NCBI GenBank assembly: GCA_023105745.1
Contig: JALGQZ010000015.1
Location: forward strand, 21,277,499-21,341,498
Direction of reading: 5' to 3'
Length of the DNA: 64,000 nt
From: Austropuccinia psidii
Taxonomy: Eukaryota > Basidiomycota > Pucciniomycetes > Pucciniales > Sphaerophragmiaceae
Every line of letters starts with the position of its first letter. The stretch's first letter is position 1. Shown one piece after another: positions 47,486-60,346 of this stretch. Made by a program: the position numbers and the translations under genes. Under the pieces are notes generated by a model. The model had not been told where the DNA came from. It made no database searches and was given only the letters and a program-made list of their open reading frames with translations.

Positions 47486-47829
47486 ATTATTTATTATTAT
47501 TTTATTTCTCATTAAGAAATATTATTTTATTGATTATTGAGTTAGTCTTTGCCTTCCCTCACCTGTTCAGTAGAGTCCTGGTGGCCATATCCTTTATTAA
47601 TCCTTTTCTCTGTTCTGAACAGGTTGAAACAGTGATACAGGATTATTTGTGGTTGGCTCTTTATTATTGCTTTTGTTTTTTCTCTCATATCTTTAATGCT
47701 TATTATTTTATGACTAGGAATTTATTATCTTATTTCATTACTCTTATCAATTGAGTATTTATTCTGAGCCCTCCATAAGTCTTTTCAATGAGTGCCAGGC
47801 CCTCTTCATTTAGAAGAGCCCCTGCGACA
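47486..47829 (+). repeat. Element A 3' LTR, second part
   Basis: It continues the LTR broken at 13728: attattttatttctcattaag onward matches 5341-5679 of the 5' LTR closely and ends GCCCCTGCGACA. It is followed by GTATA (47830-47834), identical to the five bases before the 5' LTR. This proves that the DNA transposon sits inside the LTR. Confidence 0.92.
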
Positions 47830-47834
47830 GTATA

Positions 47835-48206
47835 GAGCCACATATCATCCCATAGTAGTAAAGAATTTTACCCTGTGGAAATGTGCAGAGGTAAGCAACC
47901 TCCCACTACCCCAGAAAAAGATAAAAGGAGCTTTTTTCTCACCAAAAGAAAAATTCATCATCTTTTCCTTAGTATTATTAAATGGTATAGCTTCTTAAAG
48001 AAGTGGTACCCTCAGAATATAACAGGTATATTTAAAATCTTTAATAAATTTAGGTTTTATAATTGTAAACCAACAGATAAACACTGCACCCAGGGATTAC
48101 AAAAGAACTCACCATCTCCAATACTCATCAGTAAAGGCCCAACACCCAATTAATCACTTTTTAAGCATCTTAGCACCTAGTTATCATCATTATTTTTTGT
48201 GTAACA
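47835..48206 (+). repeat. Family C LTR, second part
   Basis: It continues 3983-4974. The block gaggtaagcaacctcccactaccccagaaaaagataaaaggag parallels 54879-54918 in the LTR at 53811. It ends ..tgtaaca at 48206. Confidence 0.82.
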
Positions 48207-49048
48207 CCCGGATTCATGGCATTTTATCATAACTGTAAGGCTATATTTTTAACTAAAAATAATAATATAAAAAAATAGTAAAAAAGTTATTAAAAATACA
48301 GTATACTTAGAATTTCAGGATAAATGATTTTTCCCCTCTCTTAATGATTTTGAAGAGCTATGAATATATAATTTCTATTTATTAAACCCTCTATTAAAAA
48401 AATATATTAATATTTTTTTATTTTTGTACTCCTATTTATAATACACACAAAAATATATATTATTGAATTTTTTCTTTGAGGAAACATTGATAGTTCATTT
48501 CTTCACCCAAATTGGTGTGAAAGATTGATTATAGTCATTATCACTGATAATTTCAATAATAATTGAGTTTTCAAGAAGTATATCCTAATATATACATTTC
48601 TTTTCATAATAATATATACAGACTATATAGTATTTGAATTTTTATGTAAAAAAAAGTTCTATAGCTAATTTGTTCACTCAAATTGCCATAGAAAATGTAC
48701 TCTAATAATTATTGTTGATAATTTCAGCAATAATTTCCAAAAAAGTACATAATCACATATTTTTGATTTTTCACATAATGATATATACAGAGTATATAAT
48801 GTGTGCGTTTTGTTTAAGAAAAACTCTTATCATTCAATTTTTTACCCATATTGGTGTAAAATTGATTATTGTCATTATTATGTATATTTTCAATAATTAT
48901 ATTCCATCTAAAGATATATATAATCATATTTTCCTAATTTTTTTGATATATATTGTTAGAATTTTGATTTGAGAAAGATCATTAAAATTCATCTTTTTAC
49001 CCAAATTGGAATGAAAAATTCATCATTATTAGTATTATTGATCATTTA
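48207..49048 (+). repeat. Leader-type tandem repeats, left block
   Basis: From about 48440 there are three to four units of roughly 165-175 bp carrying acccaaattggtgtgaaa, attattgataatttcaataat and ataatatatacaga. They break off at 49048, where the next LTR starts. The first 230 bases after the LTR are AT-rich and unremarkable. No gene is seen. Confidence 0.7.
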
Positions 49049-50404
49049 TGTCAGCCTGTGACTCAAAACCAGAGCACAAGCATGGCAGCCAAATACCATA
49101 AATCAATGGTATAACCAAGATACCACCAAAACATGGAGCTGAGCCCAATCAGCTCAAAAGGTATCAAAAGTAAGAGAAAACTCACCCCTTTTCGAATGTA
49201 CAAGTCCCATCACCATAGGACAAAGAATAACAAAGTTATTCCTGCCAAAGTTGTTGCTGAGCATAAACCTTAATTTTCACCTCTAATCTGAAATACAGAG
49301 TGAGAGGATTAACCCCATCAAATGGGTATTCAAAATGAAGCTCTAAGTCAGGGCTATCTAATGGTACCAGCCAAGCTGAGCTAGCACCAGTATTACAGAA
49401 TTATGGCCAAATTCAGGTCAAATAAGGGTGAATAAAATATTCACCTCTAATCTAACTTCTACAGTTTTGGTGTGAGATACCTAAAGTTGTGTTTTTTGGA
49501 AAGAAAAGAATCAGGGCTACCTGATGGTGCCATTCATTTCCCCATATCCAATCTAGAACAAAAGTTATGAGGCAAAAAATCCAAATACCGCTTTTTTGCC
49601 TAAAACACGCATATGTACAAAAATCTTGTACATGGCATTACTTTGCCATATTCAATGATAAACATATTAAATGAGGTACAATTGTGTAGAACACATACAG
49701 GGCTATCCACTGAACCAATTTTGAGGTTGATATCTCCAAAACTGACAAAGGTATGGCTGCTTTGAGGTCAAAATCCCACAGTTTGGCAAATACAGCTTTA
49801 CCATGAGATAATATCCCATAACCATAATTATGAGGTGTCAAAAAGACAAAGAAGCTTGTTTTTAATTCAATACGTCATAGTTAATTCAATACTGGGGTCC
49901 CATACAGGTTCTGTACAGCATTCTACACATCATACATGTCAGAATCAGGCTGTGTGGTCCCCAGATGAAAATTTTCACCCTGTATTGGTGAAAACTTCCC
50001 AGTTGTGGTTTTGAAGCCACATCTGAGCCCAATACAGGCAATACAGGCCTTTTGAAAACCACAAGCCTGTCCTTGAGAGTGAAAAATCTTCACTTCCTCT
50101 ATGTGAAAAGGTCTAGCAGCCTTTTCACCCCATTTCAGGATAAAAGGAGGCCTTGTCACTGCCAGAAAAGGAATACCCATTCTTCTCTTGAATTCCTACG
50201 TAGTGAAACTGTCAAAAACCGTTATCCTCTTGGAAAATAATCAGGTTATACTATAAACCTTAGTATTGTAGACTTTATTATTGTAACCCAGCAGGTAAAG
50301 TTGGACCCAGGGCCTTCAACAGCACTCACCACCAGTAATAATCATTAGTAAAGCCCTTTAATCTTATTAAAACCCATTTTTTAACCATCATCATCCATGT
50401 AACA
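49049..50404 (+). repeat. Family C LTR, second copy
   Basis: It runs from TGTCAGCCTGTGACTC to ..CCATGTAACA, 1356 bp, and is complete. It contains the paired block ttgtggttttgaagccacat near 50003, a TATA-like aggataaaaggagg near 50138, and CTGTAC words near 49906. No target duplication is visible at its ends, so it is more likely the 5' LTR of the element that continues to 55194 than a solo LTR. Confidence 0.85.
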
Positions 50405-51195
50405 GTCATAGTTTAGGTTGTAAATACTCTTTATTATCAACTCTTCATAGACTCAGCCTGACAATTTAAATAATAATAGATATTCAAAATGAAATACAAT
50501 CATATTTATTTTTCTGAAATTATTTTGATAATATATTAAAAGTATATATTGTTTGAATTTTTATCTAAGAAAAACTTTCAAAATCATTTTTAGACCCAAA
50601 TTGGTGTGAAAAAATTGATTATAAGACTTATTGATAAGCTCAATAATAATAATTACTCAAAAAGAGAGATAGTCATATTTATTTTACTGAAATTACTTTT
50701 CAAATATATATGTATATAAAGTATGTATTATTTGTATTTTTTCTTTAAGAAAAACACCTATAATTAAGTTTTTCACCCAAATTGGTGTGGAAAATTTACT
50801 ATTCTTCTTATTGAGGATTTGAAATATAATACTTATTTAAAAAAAATATAGTCATCTTTCTTTGACTTAAGCTTTTGTAATATATCAAAAGTATATATTG
50901 TGTTTATTTTTGTAAAAAAATGCCTATCATTAAGCCATTCACCCCTCTTTGTGTAGAAGCTTGATTATCATTATCATGGATAATTTAACTAATAACGTGT
51001 AAAAATATATATATAGCTATATTCCTCTTTTGGTTAAGAAAAGTATATAAAGATATATAGCTTTTTAACTGACAAAAATCAGAGTAATACATGTATACAT
51101 CATTATATTTTTGTAATAAGATAAACCCATTATTCTAAAAATAAGAGATTATACCACCTCATCCCAGATACATTGAATTTTAAAGAAATACTCCA
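50405..51195 (+). repeat. Leader with tandem repeats, right block
   Basis: After a short unique piece (catagactcagcctgacaa near 50445) come about three units of roughly 170-180 bp carrying aagaaaaac..acccaaattggtgtg..attgatt. They are the same repeat as in 48440-49048. There is no coding signal before the ATG at 51196. Confidence 0.7.
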
Positions 51196-53784
51196 ATGAA
51201 AAGGCCATCAACCATCAGCAGGAACAGAGACTTACAAGGGAGAGAAGTTGAAGTTGATCAAAGTCATAGGATATGGAAAAATGAACCTTCCTCCACCTTT
51301 CAAGATGGTTTTTGACAGGAACCCTCCAGGAGAGGCTTGCATAGAATAAGAAGAACCTAGTCTGACCCATCAAATTGACAAAGACATTATACAATTGAGA
51401 ATGGAAGACAGGGAATTCAACATAGAGCTCAACTCAAAAGAGCTTGTAGAAAGTATTCACAAGAGTTTCCTCAAAGAACTCATGAAAATAACCAAAGAGT
51501 GAAATCTCAACAAAAAGTTAAAAATTCTGAAAGAAAGGGAAGCCAAGATTATAGACAATAAAGGGACTATCTGAGCTACAAAGGAGTAATGGAACCAGAG
51601 AGAGAATAATCTGGCTCCTTCAGGCTCACAAGGAATGGTAAACCAACCATACAACCCAGTGGATTCACACCACTCAGGCACAAGCAGATCAACGACCAAG
51701 AGTCACCATTATTCCCAATCCCAGGTAGTATCCAGGAGAGGGAGAGGATCATAGGGCAAGACCCAGAATTTTTTTACCGTGAGCAAGAAGAAGTCAGACC
51801 CTATGATCCTGAAATTTTTGGAACTGGTGAAAGATGTACAAGAAAACAAGTATTTGTGAATACTTGTGATGAAGCTAGCAGACCTAGAATGAGGAATGAA
51901 ATCCCTCTCAGAGTAAAAATAGTGTTGTTACAGGTGAGAGTAGTATCAAAATCAATGAACTGCGGCTACAAATGTCCCAATTGGCTGAAAAAACTCAAAA
52001 TAAATCTGAAAGTCTCCTTGATAAAAGCTCAAGGTTACAAGAGGTTAATATCTTACAAGACAAAACAATTAATACTATTCGTGAGGACTAAGCTAAATTA
52101 AGTCAAGCCACAGAAGAGACCAACAGAATAATAAATAAAGTATTGGAGGAGCAATATAACTGAAAAAAAGGACAGGGAATACCAGGATAAAGACATGAAT
52201 AAATTTCTCAATGTCTGCCAAACAATAAAACCACAAACACAAGGCTATGTTTCTGGGAACACTCCATACCACCAAGAGGACATCAAGCCAGATTTTCCAA
52301 TGGAGGATAAGAAAAGATCCCCATAAAAAATGCCAGGATGGATATGATATTACTCATTTACAGAAGGAAGGACTGAATCAATTTCCAGAAGCCACAAGCG
52401 GGCCAAAATTCTCTGAAGTGGGAGAATATAATCACATGGAGCCCATTGATTATATTTATGGACTCTTTAATTATGTACCAAGTATACCAGATGACTGGAT
52501 ACAAGCCAGACTGAATAAAAAATTCAGCAACAATGCTGGTATATGGTACACTGAAACAAAAGAAATCCATAGTAGAAGGAATTGTCTATGGTGGAGAAGC
52601 CAAATAATCCAAAAGTAAAGTAATGGCACATGGATATGGCACAAAAATAAGTCATTGACCCTCACATAAAAATAGAAATGAGAAATAAAAAACTGCTGAC
52701 AAAACTACCAGGAGACTTAGAGCTTGCAGTAAAATGCAGATTATCCAAATAATGCACCTTGGATCAAATATAAAATACCTTACAATAAGTGAGAATCAGG
52801 ACCACCATTGGTAGATATTATACTCATAGAGCTTGTGATAAAAGGGATAATCCAGCCCTGGAAGCCAAAAAAGCTCATTAACAAGAAGTTGAAATGAAAA
52901 ACGCATATCAGTGCTGTGGATAACCTAATAACTATGCAAATGGATGTCCCAGAGACAGGGAAGAAGTGGTTTTAATAGAGTAAGAGTAAGTAAAAGAACA
53001 GGAGTTTTATGAATCTGAATCTAATAGTGTGGTAAGATCCTATCAAGATCATTCATATAGTAAAGCATATGTAATTGAGAGAAATAAAGTGGAAGATAAG
53101 GACCATGAGAAAAAGGGGATTGGATCAATCCACTTATCAAGAAATCTCACTAAATCCAACTCCCTGAAGCCAGAATGTGATGAAACCGCAGATGACCAGA
53201 TATTCTTGGATAAGTCTGAAATAGGAAAGGGGGGTAAACAAATGAAAGACCCAAAAAGCTGGAGGTATAAACTGAAAATACAAAGCATTCCATGATCATT
53301 GAAACAGGATTTACCTTCTCAGTGGTGGCAAAGAAATACTTGGACAAACAAGTTTTATGTGGCATTAAGGATTGCTACCTAAAGAAGTCAGAGACCTCAG
53401 GAATACTACAGGAAGAGTGAATTAACTTGGTATCATTCAAACTAAGATTGAGATACCTCACAAAAATGTGAATATTTACCCTGAACTTACAGTACTTAAG
53501 AATACTGGTATAAATGGATTTTTTCTGGGTACAGATTACCAAAGAATGTATGGAATAAGGATAGATAACAGAAAGAGTACCCACATGACACAAGGGGATT
53601 CTAAAGACAGAAAATTTCCTATTTCTTCCAATAGAAGGAGGAAGTTAACTACCAAACATTTAGATGAATTGAAACATAAACCATCAGACCGGGAGAGTAT
53701 GTCAACAAGCAATTTGTTGGGAAAAGGTCACATAGACCACACTAGAGCCATTACCTCACAGAGGAAAGGAAATTCTCATAAATG
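51196..53784 (+). pseudogene. Family C gag-protease remnant lacking RT and integrase
   Basis: This is a decayed Gag related to that of element D. Near 52360-52618 it has GLNQFPEATSGPKFSEVGEY, NHMEPIDYIYGLF and WWRSQIIQK, matching the FSGEGGYDHMELI and TWWKTQIINK regions of D. A zinc knuckle near 52910-52960 keeps two of its four ligands (QCCG...NGC). A protease-like region follows (ETGFTFSVVAKKYLD) with GTDYQRMYGI near 53539. The last frame (53468-53785) ends shortly before the polypurine tract. RT, RNase H and integrase are missing, so the copy would depend on relatives. Many stops and frameshifts are present. Confidence 0.72.
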
Positions 53785-53810
53785 ATTGGCCTTTTTTTGG
53801 AGGGAGGGTA
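53785..53810 (+). promoter_or_regulatory. Family C polypurine tract
   Basis: cctttttttggagggagggta lies right before the LTR start TTTCAGCC at 53811, as expected for the plus-strand primer. The inverted LTR at the right edge is preceded by a similar aaaaagagggta. Confidence 0.7.
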
Positions 53811-55194
53811 TTTCAGCCTGTGACTCAAACCCAGGACACAAGCAAGAAACAAAAATACCATAAACCAATTGTAGGGCAAAAATTCCCACTAAGAGTGACC
53901 TGAGTCAAAAATACTCATGAAGGGAGCCAAATTAAATTTTGAAGTCAACTCTTTTCAAAGATAAAACACCCATAAACATAGGATGATGAATTACAGGGTT
54001 ATTCCAGATCAAAACAAGAACTGAACATACAGCCATAGCTTTGACCTCTTCTCTAAAATCAAGAGGAAAAGGCAGAAACTCATACAATGGGTGCTCAAAT
54101 TGAATCTCTCAAACAGGGCTATTTAATGGTACAAGAAAAATTGAGCTCTCATCAAAACTACAGAAGGTATGGCTAACAATAATCCAAAAAAAGGTGAAAA
54201 AAATATTTACCTCCCATATAACTTCTACAGTTTAAGTATGAGATAGCTAAAGTAGGGTCTCTTTGGAAAGAGCAAAATTGGATCTTTCTTATGGCATAAT
54301 TCATCTATTCATAGCACATATAGAGCAAACCTCATGGATCAAACAAGCTCATTACACAATTCATAATAAATTGACAAATTGATAATTGAATTTGGTATTG
54401 TTATAGCTTTTCCATATTAAATGCTACCTATGCTAAATGAGTAAAAATTGTTTAAAAATAATCAAGGGATACAAAATGAGCCACTATAGAGCTCTCTATC
54501 TTAAAAATGAACAAAAATATTCAGGCTTTTAGATTACAATCCCACATTAGCCAGAATGAGACCTTACTGTGGGACAGCTGTTCATATAATTCAATAAACA
54601 GCTAATAAATTGAATTAAATGCTTTTGTAGTCTTTAATTTGTATAAACTGAAAGATAAAAGTCATACAGAAATGTTCTGTACAGTTTCTGATGCGTCGAA
54701 ATCACCATAACAAACCTGTAAGCTCCATTGGTGAATATATTAACCCTTTATAGGGTAGAAATGACAACTTATGTTTCTAAAGAAAAATTTACACCCAATA
54801 GAGGTCTGTATTGAGTGTAAAAAATCACAGACAGGCCCAATGTAGTGAAAGCTTTCACTTTGTGGTCATCTGCATACGTAAGCAGCCTTCCACTATCCTA
54901 TAACAAGATAAAAGAAGCCTTTTCCTTACAAAAAGGCAAATACATCATCCTTCTCTTAGTATTCTTACATCTCAAAGGTTCTTAAAGAAGTGGTACTCTT
55001 AAAATATAACAGGTATCATTCCAATATCCAATTATTGTTGGGTTTATTATTGTGAACCAAAAGATGAACACTGCACCAAGGGCTTTAAGAAGAACTAACC
55101 ATTACTAATACTCATTAGAAAAGACCTACAACCCTTAGTAATAAAATTTCAATCATCTTACCACCTAGTTATCACCATTATTTTTTGTTTTGCA
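53811..55194 (+). repeat. Family C LTR, third copy (3' LTR)
   Basis: It runs from TTTCAGCCTGTGACTC to about ..TTTTGCA, 1384 bp. It parallels 3983-4974 plus 47835-48206 and 49049-50404 along its whole length, with many differences. It lies directly after a polypurine tract. Confidence 0.82.
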
Positions 55195-55850
55195 CTCAGA
55201 GCTATAGCATGCCACTATCTTTGCAAAGCTATATCATAGAGTCACCCTGACAATATCAATCTCCTTACGGAACTATCTTTCAATTAGACATGGGTTTACT
55301 TAATGTATACAAGTGGCTTTCTTAGAGAAAGAGAAAGGAAATACAACATTGGAGCAATGAAGATATACCTCTATGTTTGAAATTAAATATATGCAGGAAT
55401 TCTTTTGAGAACTCTCAATGTTCTCAAAATAAAGGGGATCACAATGATAAGAAAATAAGATTCAAAATCATGCATTATTTCATCAAAAATCATAAGTATG
55501 AATTGCAAAAGAAAATATTTGAAATTATTTTATCAATGAAACAGCAACAAAAATGGAAGCAAAAAGTACAGAGTCTGAGGTTAGACTATAATTTGAAAGA
55601 GAAATTATTAGGGAACATCATGATCTGATTACTAAAATGGCATAAAATGGGATTTCTGATGTGTTGATAGGAAGCCAAAGGAATGATATCATGAGGGTTA
55701 GTCAAAGTATCAGTAGTCTAATTGATTCTAACCACAAACAGGATAAAAAGGGTAATATATGAGACTGTTTTACCAGGGGCATACCAAGGAAAAGGGGAGA
55801 TATTTGTCATTGGGTGAAATAAAACTCCATATGAGCTCCTCATTTTTCCA
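55195..55850. other. AT-rich sequence after the family C LTR
   Basis: The first 80 bases (catagagtcaccctgacaat near 55235) resemble what follows the other family C LTRs, so this may be another leader in tandem. A lysine-rich open frame at 55377-55628 resembles no family I know. Confidence 0.35.
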
Positions 55851-56795
55851 AAAGCCTGTAGCTTTCCTTGACAATTTCATGTTTGTATGTGGTGTTGAGC
55901 TTTCAAATGATCACATCCCTTGATGATCTTATTGAAAAATGGCCATTGGGACCATTTTAAATGCACAATCCAATGATTTGCACCATACTACTCAAAATCC
56001 AAGATCCCACTGGGTGGGAAAACCTTTCAAAACAACATACAATTTTTCCCTTTTTCTCCAATAATTTCAACGTATGTGAATACACCTCCCCTGATACCTG
56101 GCTCAAATTCCTCCCCATTCCCTTTCTTACACCAATATCTCTCTCAATTACATAGAATAATTTTGAATTAACCTTATGAGAGTTTTCCTTCTGCTCTTTC
56201 TCATGATTCTCAAAGGAATTTTGTGTATCCACAAGGTCAGAATTAGTTCTGTTAATCAATTTTTTGCAAGAAATTTCGCAAATAGGCAAATTTACCTCTT
56301 ATCTGATTTATTGAAAATTTTTGTAAGCTCTAAATTGTTCTTTTCATTGAAGAAATGGCCACTCCCACCAACAAATTCTCAGGTATGTGGAGGGAATAGC
56401 GGTGATTTGATTTGATCTTTGTTTTCTTGAACATATCTTTTGATGGAGAGCTGTACCCAATATATGCATGATGAAAAGGACCTTCTTGGCCTTTAAAAAA
56501 ACAATTTTAACAAGAAATACTGATAAATTTGATGAAATCCCGTTTCTTTCCGAAAAATCTCCCTATTAAATTTCAAATCAACCCCTTCTCTATTAATGAT
56601 GTACATTTTGAGTATGAGAGGGGAATGACCAAGGTGAACATACCAAGCCACTGTGTTTTTTTAAACTGGCAATGCTTTGTAGAACCCATATTAACTTCCA
56701 ATTTGGCTACACCATATGGAATTTTGATCTCTTCAATAATATTGTGCAATTTTTTCATTTCTGCTGTGGGATACTCCACTGTGTGGGATAAATGA
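55850..56795 (-). pseudogene. Unrecognised decayed gene
   Basis: Minus-strand blocks: one after a possible acceptor CCCACACAG near 56780, with EYPTAEMKKLHNIIEEIKIP and KKTQWLGMFTLVIPLSY (to about 56573). A basic block follows with RDIGVRKGMGRNLSQVSGEV, YSHTLKLLEKKGK and FSHPVGSWILSSMVQIIGLC (56289-55957). Further coding-like sequence runs to about 55850. Stops lie between the blocks. The compact hydrophobic/basic pattern looks like protein and not chance, but I cannot name it. It may be a repeat-borne gene. Confidence 0.35.
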
Positions 56796-59700
56796 GGAAG
56801 TACCAGGAAGGGGAGATTAAAATAAAAAGGTTTTGAATATTGGTCTATCCGGTAAACATTGATCTATCTGGGTGCTAGAATTAACTAGACTGCCATTCCC
56901 AGTAATTCGAAATTATCTTTACTTGAGCTCCAAAAGAGATTATTTATTTGATGGTGTCTGGGTCAGAAAAGTCTATTTGACAGATTCCGATAAGACTTCT
57001 CTTGGCTTTGGAACAATGGTTCATTCAATCCTTCAAAAATCAAATGTTATAAAATTCACAAACCTTGGTGAATTTCATCAATAAGTACTATGGAACTTTT
57101 TGGAATACGAAATAATCCTCAAACCAACAAAAACTTATAAGACTACTTCAAATCTAATATGATACATGTTTAGTAAATAAACCTATTTTTCATTATGACT
57201 ATAAGATATTAAAGCTAATTTCTTAGGATAACACTACTTTAATTATGATATAACTGAAATAAATCTCTATAAAATGGAAGGAATCCTGATATCTTGTAAG
57301 TAAGATGTAACCTTGACATGATGGATGAATAACACTCAGTGATAAAGTGCTTTTACTACTTATACTATTGTTTATAAGGGCTTCTTTCATAAAATGATAA
57401 TAGTAATACACTTTTTGAAAGGCAGCTGTAATACTCAATTAAAATGAAGTTTGACAATTCAATAATAATTGAATTAATTCATAATATAATGTAGACTACT
57501 CTCAGCTACAAGCTATATATAAACAAATAAAGATATTTATCAAACTAAAGAAGGAATTATAAGTTAAGGAAGACTAATTGTCACCATTACTTACTTTAGA
57601 AAACATAAGAATGTATTAACTACAAATACTAATTTGATTTCCCCTCTCACAATGGAAAGTCTCTTTTAGACCTAAACGTTCAGCAAAAAATATTAGGAAG
57701 TTGAGTTTTGTTCATTAAACAAACTTTGGGAAATGAGGAAAAAAGAACTAGATGGGGGGAGAGGGCCTCTATCTATAGTTTTTGGGCTCTCCGTGGGAGT
57801 GTAAAAACAAGGGAACTTGGATTTCTTCAAGTCTCAAATTTTGGGTTAGAAATCACATGATTTGTGGAATTACGGTTTGGTGGTAATTGAATCAGGAGGT
57901 CTGTACCTTTGTCCAGGTGACCTTTCTTTTTAATCAAGGTCTTGAGATTGTGGGGAAATGATGTAATGTGTTGATATTTGAATGGAGTTCTTTTGAAAAA
58001 GTTGGGAAGCCCTGTGCCCTTATCTCCTTGATTACTAAGCACACTGGTAATTGATGAGTAATAAATTATAACTTTAATCTCCCCTGAACCATTATTTAGA
58101 TTTAGAACAGTCTTGAAATTCAGCCTATTTTTTTAAGCTTTCAACACTTCGAAATATCCCTGTAAGTAAATAATATTACGCCCCTCCAAGCTGTATGTGA
58201 TTGAAAAATCCCTCATGATTTAAATTTTTATATGAAATAATACTATTCTTTTCATTAATCCAAACCAAAAATAGGGTATGGCATACCACATCCCCCTTGA
58301 AATTTAATTCTATTCCAACAATTTCTATTGAGGATTAAGGGAAAAATACTTTTCCATCCTTGCTATTTTTTTCTTTTTTTTCTGTAATATTGAGGTAAAA
58401 TTTCCTCCAAAAGAAATGGAAAATTCAATCAACAAGGAAGTTTTTTGTGGTTCCTTATTGCAATAATTTATACTGGTTTTCTTAATCTCTTATTTATTGG
58501 TTCTGACCTCTAAGATCCTCCCTTTTCCTTTTTATGATATCTTTTTTCCTTAACCTGACTGTTCCTTCTGATTTCTTTTCTTTTCTTCTTATTTATTTGT
58601 AAAACCTAGATCGAATAAAATGACCTAAATTGCTTCCTTGAAGTATTTTATTGAGGCTAAAAATCTTGATGATACAGTTTAAGATCATTCTCAGGACCAT
58701 TTCTTGAGCTTTTGTAAGATTTTGATAACACAAAGTAATCATTTTCTTTATATATGATGAGGAAGTTTAAGGTCATACTAAGGACCATATCTTGAGTTCT
58801 TGGGTTATTAAATGTAATTATTTATGAAAATAAAAATGAAATATGATTTGGCAATCTTAAGCTCTTGTCTAGGACCAATGCTTGAGGTAGACGTTTTGAG
58901 CAATTATGAAAAACAATTATTTGGAAAGCTTAAGGTCGTGTCTAGGCCCATTTGAGGTATAAAAATTTTGCTTCTAATAAATAACCAGGAAAAACTAAGC
59001 ATCTATATATATTCAAAAATAAAAACCCAATGAAATTAAAACTTCCAAGATCTTATGGTATCATAAAAAATATCTTCCATACCACAGAGATAAGAGTCTG
59101 AATTCCAATTTCCTCAAAGAAACAGTAACTAATAAGTTACTAATAATAATAATCCACCAGATTTTATCCCCTTTTTTTAGATATAAATGTATATATAATA
59201 ATCATTTTTTTATTTTTTAAGCTCGGTTAAGGGTCACCCCCCTCTCTTTTTGATTAAAAATGCTTGCTTCTATAGTCCTAAGCTAGCCTAACTATTCCCA
59301 TGTGAAATGCACAATTAATTAATAAAAAAATTAAAAAATAAATGGATAAAAATAAGAGGAAAACTCACCTCTCCATCTAATTTTTCAATTTTTCTTTATT
59401 TTTCAATTTTGATTTTGATTTTGAATATCAATCTTAGAAAAAAATATGTAGACAGTTTTCAATTGTTTATTTTATGATTATTTATTTCAAATAGTATAAA
59501 AGTTATGTTCAAAGTTGGGATCAAAGATTATAATATATAAAACAATATTTATTTTAATATTATTATCACTTTGTTCAATTTTTTTAGGATTAAGTTTAAA
59601 ATAGTTTAATCAGTTTTATGTTAAGAAATTAATTGAAAAATATATAGATTTATAAATTCAATATCCTTCATGTAGCTCTACTTTATTAAGAACTAATCAA

Positions 59701-60070
59701 GTTTTAATACTAAGCTTTTGGATAGTGAATTAATAAGGATTAAGTTTATAATTATCTGAGCTTTGATAAGGCTTAAGTACCTTCTCCTAGGTTGTGGGTT
59801 AAAGATTTTATGGTATTGGTGATCTCTTTCAATATATTAAAAGCTTTAATATGAAAAAACTTAAATAAAATTAATCTAATAATTAATAAATAAATTTAGA
59901 ATTTAAATAATACATTTTTGATTAGTTTTTGAAAAGAAAGCTTTAAATTAATGATTACTCATTCATTTTGTTTTAATTATGATTTTGCGGCTTCTGTGCT
60001 TGAAGAGAAGATATCTTTCTTCTTCATTTAGACAGTGGTGTTCTGCTTTTTCTCACCAAAATGCACCATC
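56796..60070. other. AT-rich intergenic stretch
   Basis: No coding region is supported. It holds short open frames without motifs, many A/T runs and the degenerate repeat at 58676-58975. Nothing else is seen. Confidence 0.45.
58676..58975 (+). repeat. Degenerate tandem repeat of about 90-100 bp
   Basis: Four related words in a row: tttaagatcattctcaggac, tttaaggtcatactaaggac, cttaagctcttgtctaggac and cttaaggtcgtgtctaggcc. Each is followed by catttcttgag or a similar run. The spacing suggests an old minisatellite. Confidence 0.6.
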
Positions 60071-60074
60071 TAAT

Positions 60075-60346
60075 CTTTTTATTTTTATTTTTATTTTTAT
60101 TTTTATTTTTATTTTTATTTTTATTTTTATTTTTATTTTTATTTTTATTTTTATTTTTATTTTTATTTTTATTTTTATTTTTATTTTTATTTTTATTTTT
60201 ATTTTTATTTTTATTTTTATTTTTATTTTTATTTTTATTTTTATTTTTATTTTTATTTTTATTTTTATTTTTATTTTTATTTTTATTTTTATGTTTATTT
60301 TTATTTTTATCTTTATTTTTAATTTTTATTTTTATTTTTATTATTT
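60075..60346 (+). repeat. (TTTTTA)n microsatellite
   Basis: About 45 almost perfect hexamers TTTTTA, with a few interruptions after 60290 (atgttt, atcttt). It makes all frames open, reading as Phe-Ile or Leu-Phe repeats, which is not a gene. Confidence 0.97.

Larger units (their letters stand above)
4975..47829 (+). mobile_element. Ty3 chromovirus element A, carrying a nested 33.8-kb insertion
   Basis: This is an LTR retrotransposon with LTRs starting TGTCACAGCC and ending in ..TGTGACA (5') or ..TGCGACA (3'), flanked by a perfect 5-bp duplication GTATA (4970-4974 and 47830-47834). Internal order is leader, gag, protease, reverse transcriptase, RNase H, integrase and chromodomain, then a long 3' untranslated part, a polypurine tract and the 3' LTR. 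The 3' LTR is cut at 13728 by the DNA transposon 13729-47485 and resumes at 47486. The coding region has several frameshifts and stops, and its two LTRs differ by a roughly 20-bp indel and several substitutions. It is older than element B, which is clearly related to it. Confidence 0.9.

Noticed and set aside
3983..48206. Target duplication around the split family C LTR
   Set aside because: The flanks atatc and cccgg differ, so its original boundaries as an element are not established.
49049..50404. Solo LTR with target duplication
   Set aside because: The flanks attta and gtcat do not match, and leader-like sequence follows it.
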